This document shows positions 40,034-47,986 of a stretch of 64,000 nt of DNA, in pieces; position 1 is the first letter of the stretch; each line of letters starts with the position of its first letter. The stretch lies in the NCBI RefSeq assembly GCF_003332885.2, contig NZ_QOWJ01000010.1:92890-156889 (forward strand), given 5' to 3'. The notes below the pieces were generated by a model. It saw only the letters and a list, made by a program, of their open reading frames with translations, ran no database searches and was not told where the DNA came from. Origin of the DNA: Paracnuella aquatica (lineage in GTDB: Bacteria > Bacteroidota > Bacteroidia > Chitinophagales > Chitinophagaceae). A program made the translations under genes and the position numbers.

Positions 40034-40041
40034 GCAAAGCT
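40034..40041 (-). promoter_or_regulatory. -7 box of the phosphatase gene
   Basis: Minus-strand TAGCTTTG matches TAnnTTTG, 3 bases upstream of the ATG at 40030. No clear -33 box. Confidence 0.45.
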
Positions 40042-40065
40042 AAGGGAAGTGGGAAAAGAGAGGAA

Positions 40066-40204
40066 GATGGAAGTCCGAAGTCCGATGTCGGAAGATGGAA
40101 ATAGAAGAACAAGGTTCATTAATGTGATTCAGAGGAGCTGTTTTCCCGAACTTTTAGAAAATACTCCATACTCCCAATACCCATCTTCGGACTTCCGACT
40201 TTTA
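40066..40204. repeat. Intergenic palindrome, AGTCCGAAGTCCGATGTCGG word family
   Basis: Left arm (about 40067-40099) with GAAGTCCGAAGTCCGATGTC. Right arm (40178-40204) is CCCATCTTCGGACTTCCGAC. About 80 unique bases lie between. It is the same word family as 9723-9812 in the nos cluster, 30 kb away. Confidence 0.6.
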
Positions 40205-40247
40205 TGCATTTTCCTACCTGCAGCATCTCATCAACAAACACACAACC

Positions 40248-41069
40248 ATGACCAGCAATGAGATCCTCCAGGCCGACATGCTCGACATTTTATTTGATAA
40301 CCGAAACAAAAACTATGGCGCTTACCAACTGCGCAAAACCTACCACCAGCGGATGTTGGCGGCCACAGGGCTAACGGCTTTGCTGGCTACCGGCGTTTTA
40401 TTATGGTTTGTTATTGGCGACGATAAAAGCGTTGTCTACATTTCAGACGATAGCGGACCGGTAATTGTTTCAATTGTTGATTTAGAGCCTCCCGTTGATC
40501 CACCACCGGCACCCAAACCGCCAACTGCACCGGCGCAGCAAACAGCGGTGGAGCATTATACCACCGATATATCCATTGTGCCCGATGTGGCGCTGAAAGC
40601 GGTGGATTTTCCGCCGGTGTCGGCACTTGAAAATGCCACCATTGGTACCGAGCAAAAAGACGGGCCGCCTGTGGCCGGAGCGCAGCAACACTCCGAAGGG
40701 ACCTTGAGTGATGTGCCCGCTGCGCCGGAGCCGCCGGCTGCACCCGAGATTTTTCAAAACAATGCGGTGGACCAGATGGCCGAGTTCCCGGGTGGTGCTG
40801 CGGCGTTCAGCCGTTACCTGTCGCGCAAACTGGCCCAGCCCGATGGCCTGCAGCCCGGCGAGCAGCGTACGGTAAAAGTTCAATTTGTAATTGAAAAAGA
40901 CGGCTCCATCACACGCCTGTCGGTGGTGCAATCCGGTGGAGATGCGCTGGATGAGCTGGTTTTCAGGGCATTGCAAAAAGCGCCCCGCTGGAAACCCGCG
41001 CTGCACAAAGGCCATGCGGTAGCAGTAATTTTTACCCAACCGGTTACTTTTATAGGCGCAGAAGAATAA
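40248..41069 (+). CDS. TonB-like energy transducer, copy 1
   Basis: A 273-aa TonB-family protein transmitting proton-motive force to outer-membrane receptors. The Bacteroidota N-terminal tag ILQADMLDILFDNRNKNYGA (residues 6-25) precedes one membrane helix (36-57), a Pro-rich periplasmic linker (about 75-165) and a C-terminal TonB domain (about 180-273, VKVQFVIEKDGSITRLSVVQ, then APRWKPA). It is paralogous to the TonB at 62806, which sits with exbB/exbD, whereas this copy has none nearby and is followed by a small membrane protein, a PstS-like lipoprotein and a TPR protein. The linker is longer and less charged than in copy 2. Confidence 0.92.
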   Translation: MTSNEILQADMLDILFDNRNKNYGAYQLRKTYHQRMLAATGLTALLATGVLLWFVIGDDKSVVYISDDSGPVIVSIVDLEPPVDPPPAPKPPTAPAQQTAVEHYTTDISIVPDVALKAVDFPPVSALENATIGTEQKDGPPVAGAQQHSEGTLSDVPAAPEPPAAPEIFQNNAVDQMAEFPGGAAAFSRYLSRKLAQPDGLQPGEQRTVKVQFVIEKDGSITRLSVVQSGGDALDELVFRALQKAPRWKPALHKGHAVAVIFTQPVTFIGAEE

Positions 41070-41110
41070 AAAAACACCTAAATTGCCTTGGCGCTCTTAA
41101 CCCATCAATT

Positions 41111-41350
41111 ATGATTGAAGATTACGAAAGCCGGAAACGCAGGCAAATTGCCCAAATGCGTTCCCTACTGGATTATGGCATGGGCGCTTTGTTTACGCTG
41201 GTAGGCCTATATTTTTTGTTGTATGAAATACTGGACATCAATGTATTTCGCAGCAAGCCCAGCGGTACGGATAAACTGGTTGGTGTTTTATTTCTTATTT
41301 ATGGAAGTTGGCGCATTTATCGTGGCTACAGAAAGAACTATTTCAGATAA
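41111..41350 (+). CDS. Small two-helix membrane protein
   Basis: A 79-aa protein with a basic N-terminus and two predicted helices (about 24-43 and 57-72), ending in basic residues (YRGYRKNYFR). No family name recognised; it occurs here between TonB and a PstS-like protein. Its stop codon overlaps the next start by one base (TAATG at 41348-41352), so it is translationally coupled to the PstS-like gene and probably works with it or with TonB. Confidence 0.75.
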   Translation: MIEDYESRKRRQIAQMRSLLDYGMGALFTLVGLYFLLYEILDINVFRSKPSGTDKLVGVLFLIYGSWRIYRGYRKNYFR

Positions 41351-42273
41351 TGCAAGGAATGTTTAAGGGTGCAGGTCTGTTTATTGGCGCCGCTTTTATC
41401 GCTTTACTGGCTGGCTGTGGCTCGGGCAATGTGGAAACACTGCCCGACACACGGGAAGAAGGTACGATTCATATCAGTGCCGACGAATCGTTTAAGCCGG
41501 TGATTGATGCTCAGGTGGCCGTTTACGAGGCTTCATATCCCAAGACTAAGATTAATGTACACTATAAGCCTGAGGCCGAATGCCTCAAGGATTTTGGCGT
41601 GGACAGCATCCGGATGGTGATTGCCACCCGCGGCTTTACCCCTGCCGAAGAGGCTTTTATTGCCGACTCGTTCAAGATCGCTGCCCGGCAACAATCGCTA
41701 GCGTACGATGCCATTGCTGTGTTGGTGCACCCCAGTTCGGCCGATTCCCTATTTACCATGCAGGAGCTGCGCGAACTGCTCAATGGCAGCAACAAAAAGC
41801 TGACGCCGGTGTTTGATGGTTTAAAAGCCACCAGCACCGTTCGGTATATCATGGATTCGGTGCTGCGCGGCGAGCAACTGAGCCCCAGCGTGGTAGCGGC
41901 CCGCACCAGCGAAGAGGTGGTAGATTACGTAGCCCGCACACCCAAGGCCATTGGCTTTGTAGGTGTTAGCTGGGTGGGCAACAGCCAGGATTCGTTGCAG
42001 CTTTCTTTTATGCAAAAAGTAAAGATCGCATCCATCGAAAGCCGCGATGTAGCAGGTGCATATATCCAGCCGGTGCAGGCAAATATTTATCTTGGACGGT
42101 ACCCGATGATCCGGCCATTGGTGTACACGCTGAAAGAGCGGCACCGCGGGCTGGGCAACGGTTTTGCAGCATTTATGGCAGGGCAGCGTGGCCAGTTGGT
42201 ATTTCGCAGGGCCTACCTGGTGCCGGCACAATTAAGGTTAAACGTGCGGCCTACATCCCTACGGGAAGAATAA
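41350..42273 (+). CDS. PstS-like phosphate-binding-type lipoprotein
   Basis: A 307-aa substrate-binding protein of the PstS superfamily. ATG 41350 gives a lipoprotein signal with LLAGC (C23). The mature part begins TIHISADESFKPVIDAQVAV and has the two-lobe pattern ending YIQPVQANIYLGRYPMIRPL and a KERHRGLGNGFAAFM helix. No pst permease or ATPase genes are near, so a transport role is doubtful. In Bacteroidota such proteins sit beside TonB/ExbBD and TPR genes, where they may serve envelope energisation. Its ligand is unknown. Confidence 0.85.
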   Translation: MQGMFKGAGLFIGAAFIALLAGCGSGNVETLPDTREEGTIHISADESFKPVIDAQVAVYEASYPKTKINVHYKPEAECLKDFGVDSIRMVIATRGFTPAEEAFIADSFKIAARQQSLAYDAIAVLVHPSSADSLFTMQELRELLNGSNKKLTPVFDGLKATSTVRYIMDSVLRGEQLSPSVVAARTSEEVVDYVARTPKAIGFVGVSWVGNSQDSLQLSFMQKVKIASIESRDVAGAYIQPVQANIYLGRYPMIRPLVYTLKERHRGLGNGFAAFMAGQRGQLVFRRAYLVPAQLRLNVRPTSLREE

Positions 42274-42343
42274 AATGGGCAACATTAACAATAGAGCAAT
42301 AAACCACAGTACATTTTTTGTCATCTCTAAAAGAAAAAGAAAC

Positions 42344-43999
42344 ATGAAGAAATCAGCGATTGTTTTGTTTTTCGCAGCCTTTTTGTCCGTCTCTGCCTTT
42401 GCGCAAAGCGTTCAGGATGGTGTGAACCACCTGTATGCCGAACGATACCAAAGTGCAAAAGAGGTTTTTGACAAACTGCTGGCTGCAAATCCAAACAACA
42501 TGGAAGCCGTTTATTGGGCCGGCCAGAGCTTGCTGGACCAGGACGACGTGGCCGGGGCGAAGGCGATTTACGAAAAAGCACTGGCTGCCAATGGCAATGC
42601 TCCTTGGGCATTGGTAGGCATGGGCCACGTGGAGTTGCTGGAAGGTAAGGCCAATGAAGCCCGCCAGCGTTTTGAAACAGCCATTTCCCTGAGCAAGGGC
42701 AAAAAGGCCAACGACGCTAATATTTTAACCGCTGTTGGCCGCGCCAACGCCGATGCCTATTCCGATAAGGATAAGAAAGGCGATCTGGAATACGCTATTG
42801 CTAAACTGAACGAAGCTGGTGGCATCAATGCCAACAATGCCGAAACTTTCCTGGTGTTGGGTAACGCTTACCGCAAGGCACACAACGGCGGACAGGCCGT
42901 AGTAAACTACGCAAAGGCCCGCACCCTCAATCCGTCGTTTGCAATGCCCAGCTACCGCATGGCAATGTTGTATAAAACACAGCAAAACTGGGATATTGTA
43001 CTGGAGCACCTGAACAACGCAGTAGCTGCCGATCCTAAGTTTGGCCCTGCTTTCTTGGAGCTGTACTACTATTACCTGCTGTATCCAAAGGATTTTGCAA
43101 AGGCTGAAGATTTTGCCAATAAATACCTGGCCGTAGCAGATAAAACCGTAGAGAACGACTACATCAAAGCGCAAACCGCGTTTGTACAGAATAAGTTTGA
43201 TGAAGCTATTTCTGTAGGTAAAAACATAGTGTCGGTTGCTGGAGACAAGGTAAATCCCCGCGTATACCGCCTGTTGGGTTATAGCTATGTAGGTAAAGGC
43301 GACTCTACTGCTGCCTGCCAGTATGTAGGACAGTTTTTTGCCAAGGCAAAAGAAGAAGAAGTGGTTGGTAATGACTACATCCTCCAAGCCGATGCCTGCG
43401 GTAAAGACAATCCGGACATTGTTAGGGCAAGCTATTACAAAGCAGCTACTATGGACAGCGTGCTGAGCAAGCAGGTAAACCTGCTGAACGAAGGCATTGA
43501 GCGTTTCCGCAAATCGGGCAACAAGCTGTTTGAAGGTGACCTGCGCCTGCTGTCGTACCAACTGCGTGGCGACAAGGCCAACCCCGCCGAGTTGTTCCAG
43601 ATTGGTGTGCCTTACTACCAGGCCGGTTCGTTTGAGCGTGCCGATTCGATTTTCAAAGCATACAGCACTGCCTTCCCCGATAGCGTTTATGGCTACCTGT
43701 GGAGTGCCCGTTCGCTGGGCCGCATTGATAGCACCATGGAGCAGGGCATTGCCATTCCGCAATACGAGCAGCTGCTGCGTGTATCGGAAACCGACAAAGT
43801 ACGCTTCAAAAGCTACGGCCTGGAAGCAGTGGGCAACCTGGCGCAGTATTACGTAAACGTGAAGAAAGACAAGGATAAAGGCGTTGAGTACCTGCGTAAA
43901 GGCCTGGAGTTTGATCCTGAGAACACCACCTTCAAGCGTAATATCGAAATCCTTTCGAAGCCGGCGGCCGCCGCTAAGAGCTCGGGCAACAAAGGATAA
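42344..43999 (+). CDS. Exported TPR-repeat protein
   Basis: A 551-aa periplasmic or outer-membrane scaffold. The Sec signal is MKKSAIVLFFAAFLSVSAFAQ from ATG 42344; upstream in-frame codons are not used. At least eight TPR-like helical pairs are recognisable between residues 25 and 470, for example VYWAGQSLLDQDDVAGAKAI, ALVGMGHVELLEGKANEARQ and VLGNAYRKAHNGGQAVVNYA. The C-terminal end is KGLEFDPENTTFKRNIE and a low-complexity tail. It is the last gene of the tonB / small / PstS-like set, closed by a G-rich terminator. It probably assembles envelope complexes; partner unknown. Confidence 0.88.
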   Translation: MKKSAIVLFFAAFLSVSAFAQSVQDGVNHLYAERYQSAKEVFDKLLAANPNNMEAVYWAGQSLLDQDDVAGAKAIYEKALAANGNAPWALVGMGHVELLEGKANEARQRFETAISLSKGKKANDANILTAVGRANADAYSDKDKKGDLEYAIAKLNEAGGINANNAETFLVLGNAYRKAHNGGQAVVNYAKARTLNPSFAMPSYRMAMLYKTQQNWDIVLEHLNNAVAADPKFGPAFLELYYYYLLYPKDFAKAEDFANKYLAVADKTVENDYIKAQTAFVQNKFDEAISVGKNIVSVAGDKVNPRVYRLLGYSYVGKGDSTAACQYVGQFFAKAKEEEVVGNDYILQADACGKDNPDIVRASYYKAATMDSVLSKQVNLLNEGIERFRKSGNKLFEGDLRLLSYQLRGDKANPAELFQIGVPYYQAGSFERADSIFKAYSTAFPDSVYGYLWSARSLGRIDSTMEQGIAIPQYEQLLRVSETDKVRFKSYGLEAVGNLAQYYVNVKKDKDKGVEYLRKGLEFDPENTTFKRNIEILSKPAAAAKSSGNKG

Positions 44000-44031
44000 T
44001 ACTTAGCTGATTCTTCAAATGTGTATATAGG

Positions 44032-44064
44032 AGTCCCCCCGGTTTCGGGGGGACTTATTTTTTT
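44032..44064 (+). terminator. Terminator of the TonB/PstS/TPR operon
   Basis: GTCCCCCC (44033-44040), loop GGTTTC, GGGGGGAC (44047-44054), then TTATTTTTTT. Confidence 0.9.
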
Positions 44065-44133
44065 GTTGAGAATCAATATTGCTCCGGTTTAGAATCATTA
44101 AAGTTTAACTGCCGACTTTTATCCAAACCCCTG

Positions 44134-44141
44134 TATTTTTG
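44134..44141 (+). promoter_or_regulatory. -7 box of the nuo operon
   Basis: TATTTTTG matches TAnnTTTG, 19 bases before the nuoA ATG at 44161. No TTTG at 20-base spacing was found. It is the only consensus-like -7 box in front of the operon. Confidence 0.5.
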
Positions 44142-44160
44142 CTTGCCATTTTACACTACC

Positions 44161-44571
44161 ATGATACATCTGCTTCAGACAAATATTACCCAGGCGGTTA
44201 CCTCGGCCAATAATGCTGAAAGCTATTTGCCCGTTGCCCTGCAACTGGTGTTTGCCCTGGGCCTCATTGGGTTTTTAACCATTGTTACCCACCTGTTGGG
44301 CCCCAAGCGCAAAACGGCCGACAAACTGGCTAACTTTACCAGCGGTATTGCTTCGCATGGCGAGGCCCGGCAGCCAACGGCCGTAAAATATTTCCTGGTG
44401 GCCATCCTGTTTGTGTTGTTCGATGTGGAAGTGATCTTTTTTTATCCCTACGCTGTTAACTTCCGGGAGCTTGGTTGGAACGGCTTTTGGGCAGTGTTTA
44501 TGTTCGTGTCCTTTTTCCTGTGTGGGTTTTACTACATCCTGAAAAAAGGCGCACTGGAGTGGGAGGACTAA
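44161..44571 (+). CDS. nuoA: NADH-quinone oxidoreductase subunit A
   Basis: Membrane subunit of complex I near the quinone site; 136 aa from ATG 44161, with three helices (about 17-40, 74-95, 105-125). The conserved acidic helix VKYFLVAILFVLFDVEVIFF and the preceding SGIASHGEAR loop identify it. A TTG-started longer frame (44143) is rejected. It heads a nuoA-N operon on the plus strand with normal gene order. Confidence 0.97.
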   Translation: MIHLLQTNITQAVTSANNAESYLPVALQLVFALGLIGFLTIVTHLLGPKRKTADKLANFTSGIASHGEARQPTAVKYFLVAILFVLFDVEVIFFYPYAVNFRELGWNGFWAVFMFVSFFLCGFYYILKKGALEWED

Positions 44572-44648
44572 GAATACATAATTGCAGTGGCGGCCGCCTC
44601 CCGGCTTGCAATGTTTACTGCGGTTAACCCTTAAAATCTGAAAATACT

Positions 44649-45233
44649 ATGGCACGTCCTGTTTCATATAATATTACCGAAAAGCCGCTGGTGCGGGATA
44701 TCAGCATCGTGGATATGCCCGATGGCTACGAGGGTGAAGGTTTTTTTGCATCCAAACTGAGCGATGTAGTGGGCCTGGCCCGCAAAAACTCGCTGTGGCC
44801 CCTGCCTTTTGCTACTAAATGTTGCGGCATTGAGTTCATGGCTACCATGGCTTCGCACTACGACCTGGCACGTTTTGGCAGTGAGCGCCTTGGCTTTTCG
44901 CCCCGCCAGTGCGACCTGCTGATGGTGATTGGGTTGATTTCTAAAAAAATGGCGCCGGTGATTAGGCAGGTGTACCTGCAAATGGCCGAGCCCCGCTGGG
45001 TAATGGCCATTGGTGCCTGCGCATCGAGCGGCGGTATTTTCGACAGCTACAGCGTGTTGCAGGGTGTGGACCAGGTGATCCCGGTAGATGTGTACGTGCC
45101 TGGCTGTCCACCGCGGCCCGAGGCTATCCTCGACGGCTTTATGAAAGTGCAGGACCTGGTGGGCAAAGAAAGCCTGCGGCGCAGAAACAGCGACCATTAT
45201 AAAAACTTGTTGGAGAGCTACGGAATACAATAA
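44649..45233 (+). CDS. nuoB: NADH-quinone oxidoreductase subunit B
   Basis: Hydrophilic complex I subunit carrying cluster N2, the last electron donor to quinone; 194 aa. Ligands are the tandem C58-C59 in FATKCCGIEFMAT, C123 in AIGACASSGG and C152 in VPGCPPRPEAILDG. It follows nuoA by 77 bases and precedes nuoC. Confidence 0.98.
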   Translation: MARPVSYNITEKPLVRDISIVDMPDGYEGEGFFASKLSDVVGLARKNSLWPLPFATKCCGIEFMATMASHYDLARFGSERLGFSPRQCDLLMVIGLISKKMAPVIRQVYLQMAEPRWVMAIGACASSGGIFDSYSVLQGVDQVIPVDVYVPGCPPRPEAILDGFMKVQDLVGKESLRRRNSDHYKNLLESYGIQ

Positions 45234-45235
45234 GC

Positions 45236-45310
45236 AGCGGCGAGCTGTGAGTGGCGAGTGATGAAATAAACTGGTTTCAATACTCAAAGCTCGAAGCTCG
45301 CAGCGCAAAG
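45236..45310. repeat. Intergenic palindrome, GCGAGCTGTGAGTGGCGAGT word
   Basis: Left arm GCGAGCTGTGAGTGGCGAGT (near 45240). Right arm has CTCAAAGCTCGAAGCTCGC (45284-45302), an imperfect reverse complement. It fills the nuoB-nuoC spacer; the frame open through it is not part of nuoC. Confidence 0.55.
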
Positions 45311-45319
45311 CTTTTAAAA

Positions 45320-45934
45320 ATGGCATTAAGCAACGATCTTATCAGGCAGCGGCTGATCCAGAAATTTGGAGAACAGGTAACCAATATCGAGGAGCCATAC
45401 GGCATGCTCACTTTTGAAGTGCCTAAAGAGCTTAACATCGAAGTACTTGAATTTTTATACAACGATCCGGAACTGTCTTTTCAGTTCCTGACCGACCTTA
45501 CGGCGGTACATTACCCTTCTTATGCAGGACGGGAAATAGCCGTGGTGTACCACCTGCACAACCTGGTCGCCAACTGCCGCATCCGCTTTAAAGTGTTTGC
45601 CCCCATTGCGCAGCCCGATGTAGCCTCCGCCACCAAGGTGTTTGCTACCGCCAACTGGCTGGAGCGGGAAGCCTACGACTTTTTCGGAGTCAATTTTGTG
45701 GGACATCCCGACCTGCGGCGCATCCAGAACGTAGACGAAATGGACTATTTCCCGCTGCGCAAAGAATACCCGGTTGAAGACCAGACCCGCCTCGATAAAG
45801 ACGATGAAATGTTTGGCCGCGGCGGCTCGTTTGATTTTGGCAACCGCAACGACGACGGCTCACCGCGCCTTACGCCGCAGGCAGGCGAGGAAAATGTGGA
45901 GCGTCTGGGCGAAAGCGCCGGCGGCAGTCGTTAA
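45320..45934 (+). CDS. nuoC: NADH-quinone oxidoreductase subunit C
   Basis: Peripheral-arm complex I subunit (30-kDa type) contacting NuoB and NuoD; 204 aa from ATG 45320 (MALSNDLIRQRL). The family motif is NWLEREAYDFFGVNFVGHPDL with LRRI after it, then YPLRKEYP-like DYFPLRKEYP. The C-terminal tail (Gly/Asp-rich, residues 165-204) is species-specific. It is separate from nuoD, unlike in enterobacteria. A weak hairpin (45948-45968) lies before nuoD. Confidence 0.97.
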   Translation: MALSNDLIRQRLIQKFGEQVTNIEEPYGMLTFEVPKELNIEVLEFLYNDPELSFQFLTDLTAVHYPSYAGREIAVVYHLHNLVANCRIRFKVFAPIAQPDVASATKVFATANWLEREAYDFFGVNFVGHPDLRRIQNVDEMDYFPLRKEYPVEDQTRLDKDDEMFGRGGSFDFGNRNDDGSPRLTPQAGEENVERLGESAGGSR

Positions 45935-45983
45935 CATTTAAAAATTGATCCCACCACTTTGGCGGGATGCATTTTATATACTA

Positions 45984-47213
45984 ATGGTTACTTCAGAGAA
46001 AAATACAAGCCTTCCGGAAGGAAGCATTGAAACAAAGACCACCCGGTTGAACCTGGGGCCTACGCACCCTGCCACGCATGGTGTGTTTCAGAACATTCTG
46101 GAGCTGGATGGCGAAAAAATCATTTCTACCGAAATAACGATCGGGTACGTGCACCGGGCCATTGAAAAAATTGCCGAACGCCGCCCACTGTATCAAATTA
46201 CGCCGCTTACCGACCGGCTCAACTATTGCTCGTCGCCCATCAACAACATGGGCTGGCACACCACCTGCGAAAAGCTGTTGGGCATTCAAACGCCCAAGCG
46301 TGTTGATTACCTGCGGGTGATCATTATGGAGCTGGCCCGTATTGCCGACCACCTTATTTGCAATGGTGTAATGGGTGTGGATGCTGGCGCCTTTACCGGT
46401 TTCCTGTACCTGATGCAGTACCGCGAGTTGATTTATGAAATTTGGGAAGAAATCTGCGGTGCCCGCCTCACTACCAATATTGGCCGCATCGGCGGTTTTG
46501 AACGCGACTTCAACGACGTTGCATTTACCAAACTCGAGAAGTTTTTAAAAGAATACCCCGCAGCGCTGAAAGAATTTGAAAGCCTGCTGACCCGCAACCG
46601 CATTTTTATGGACCGCACCATTGGTGTGGGCGGCATCAGTGGCGAAAGGGCACTCAACTACGGCTTTACCGGCCCCAACCTGCGTGCTGCCGGCGTTGAT
46701 TACGATGTGCGGGTACACTCACCTTATTGCTCGTACCAGGATTTTGAATTCGACATTCCCACCGGCACTACCGGCGACTGCTACGATCGCTTTTTGGTGC
46801 GCAATGGTGAAATGTGGCAATCGCTACGGATCATTGAGCAGGCTTATCGCAAAATACAGGAGTTCAAAGGTGCGGAAGCAACCGTTTTCCATGCCGATGT
46901 ACCCGAGTATTACCTGCCCGAGAAAGCCGATGTGTATACCAAAATGGAAGCCCTTATTTACCACTTTAAAATAGTGATGGGTGAGGTGGATATTCCGCCC
47001 GGCGAAGTATACCACAGTGTGGAAGGCGGAAACGGAGAGCTTGGTTTTTACTTGATTTCCGATGGCGGACGCAGCCCTTACCGGTTGCACCTGCGCCGGC
47101 CCTGCTTTATTTACTATCAGGCGTTTGAAGAATTGATCAAAGGCAGCATGATCAGTGATGCCATCATGGTGATGTCGTCGCTGAATTTGATTGCTGGTGA
47201 AATGGACGGTTAA
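45984..47213 (+). CDS. nuoD: NADH-quinone oxidoreductase subunit D
   Basis: 49-kDa complex I subunit that forms the quinone-binding cavity with NuoB; 409 aa from ATG 45984. Diagnostic blocks are NLGPTHPATHGVFQNILELD, IGYVHRAIEKIAERR, NRIFMDRTIGVGGIS and, near the end, RLHLRRPCF. The usual family C-terminus is SDAIMVMSSLNLIAGEMDG. The frame upstream of ATG 45984 is not conserved. Confidence 0.98.
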   Translation: MVTSEKNTSLPEGSIETKTTRLNLGPTHPATHGVFQNILELDGEKIISTEITIGYVHRAIEKIAERRPLYQITPLTDRLNYCSSPINNMGWHTTCEKLLGIQTPKRVDYLRVIIMELARIADHLICNGVMGVDAGAFTGFLYLMQYRELIYEIWEEICGARLTTNIGRIGGFERDFNDVAFTKLEKFLKEYPAALKEFESLLTRNRIFMDRTIGVGGISGERALNYGFTGPNLRAAGVDYDVRVHSPYCSYQDFEFDIPTGTTGDCYDRFLVRNGEMWQSLRIIEQAYRKIQEFKGAEATVFHADVPEYYLPEKADVYTKMEALIYHFKIVMGEVDIPPGEVYHSVEGGNGELGFYLISDGGRSPYRLHLRRPCFIYYQAFEELIKGSMISDAIMVMSSLNLIAGEMDG

Positions 47214-47214
47214 G

Positions 47215-47310
47215 TAAAAGGGAAAAGTAAAAAGTCAAAAGGGTGTACCGGTTTCAAAAGCACACATTGACTTTAAACTTTTGACTTTTGAATGTTGACT
47301 TTTGACTTTA
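47215..47310. repeat. Intergenic palindrome, GACTTTTGACTTTTGA word family
   Basis: Left arm AAAAGTAAAAAGTCAAAAGG (about 47223-47242). The right arm (47265-47310) has tandem complements such as CTTTTGACTTTTGAATGTTG. It fills the nuoD-nuoE spacer and is the same family as 52947-53038. Confidence 0.65.
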
Positions 47311-47317
47311 CAATACA

Positions 47318-47815
47318 ATGGAATTTTCTAAAGAAAAACTAGATAAGGTACAGGAGATCATTGCCCGCTATCCGGAAGGAAAAGGGAAAAGCGCATTGAT
47401 ACCGGTGCTGCACCTGGCACAGGATGCAAACGGCGGCTGGCTGAGCGCAGAAGTGATGGATTATGTGGCCGGACTGTTGCAGATAAAGCCAGTGGAAGTG
47501 TATGAAGTAGCCACGTTCTACAGCATGTACAACCTGAAGCCCGTGGGCAAATACCTGTTTGAGGTATGCCAAACCGGGCCGTGCATGGTGCGGGGCAGCG
47601 ACGACATCATTGCCTACATCAAGGAAAAGCTGAACATTGGTGTGGGCGAAACCACGGCTGATGGCATGTTTACCCTGAAAACCGTGGAGTGCCTGGGTGC
47701 CTGCGGTTATGCGCCCATGATGCAGTTGGGTAAATATTATAAAGAACACCTGACCCGCGAAAAAGTAGACGAGATCATTGAAGAGTGCCGCCGCACAGCA
47801 GCACAAAACAATTAG
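47318..47815 (+). CDS. nuoE: NADH-quinone oxidoreductase subunit E
   Basis: 24-kDa complex I subunit with a thioredoxin-like [2Fe-2S] site N1a; 165 aa. Ligands C84, C89, C125 and C129 lie in VCQTGPCMVRG and ECLGACGYAPM. It acts with NuoF in the NADH dehydrogenase module. A 171-base spacer before nuoF shows no gene or clear repeat. Confidence 0.97.
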   Translation: MEFSKEKLDKVQEIIARYPEGKGKSALIPVLHLAQDANGGWLSAEVMDYVAGLLQIKPVEVYEVATFYSMYNLKPVGKYLFEVCQTGPCMVRGSDDIIAYIKEKLNIGVGETTADGMFTLKTVECLGACGYAPMMQLGKYYKEHLTREKVDEIIEECRRTAAQNN

Positions 47816-47986
47816 CACGATGCCTTAAGGCTTCTACTGGTTGTTCTGTTACGATCAACAATAATAAAGCAAGTAGCCGTTGGAAATTGTTTTTGCCAGC
47901 GGCGAAAGTTTTTAAATAAAAATGCTGTTATGCATTACTGTTAGTTTCCCTAGCAGGCAAGCGCAAACAGCAAACAGCTATACATC

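Noticed and set aside
42725-43762. 345-codon minus-strand frame opposite the TPR gene
   Set aside because: Antisense shadow without motifs; the TPR frame has a signal peptide and repeats.
45948-45968. ATCCCACC/GGCGGGAT hairpin between nuoC and nuoD as a terminator
   Set aside because: One mismatch, short stem and no proper T-run; nuoD must be expressed with nuoC, so at most a weak structure.
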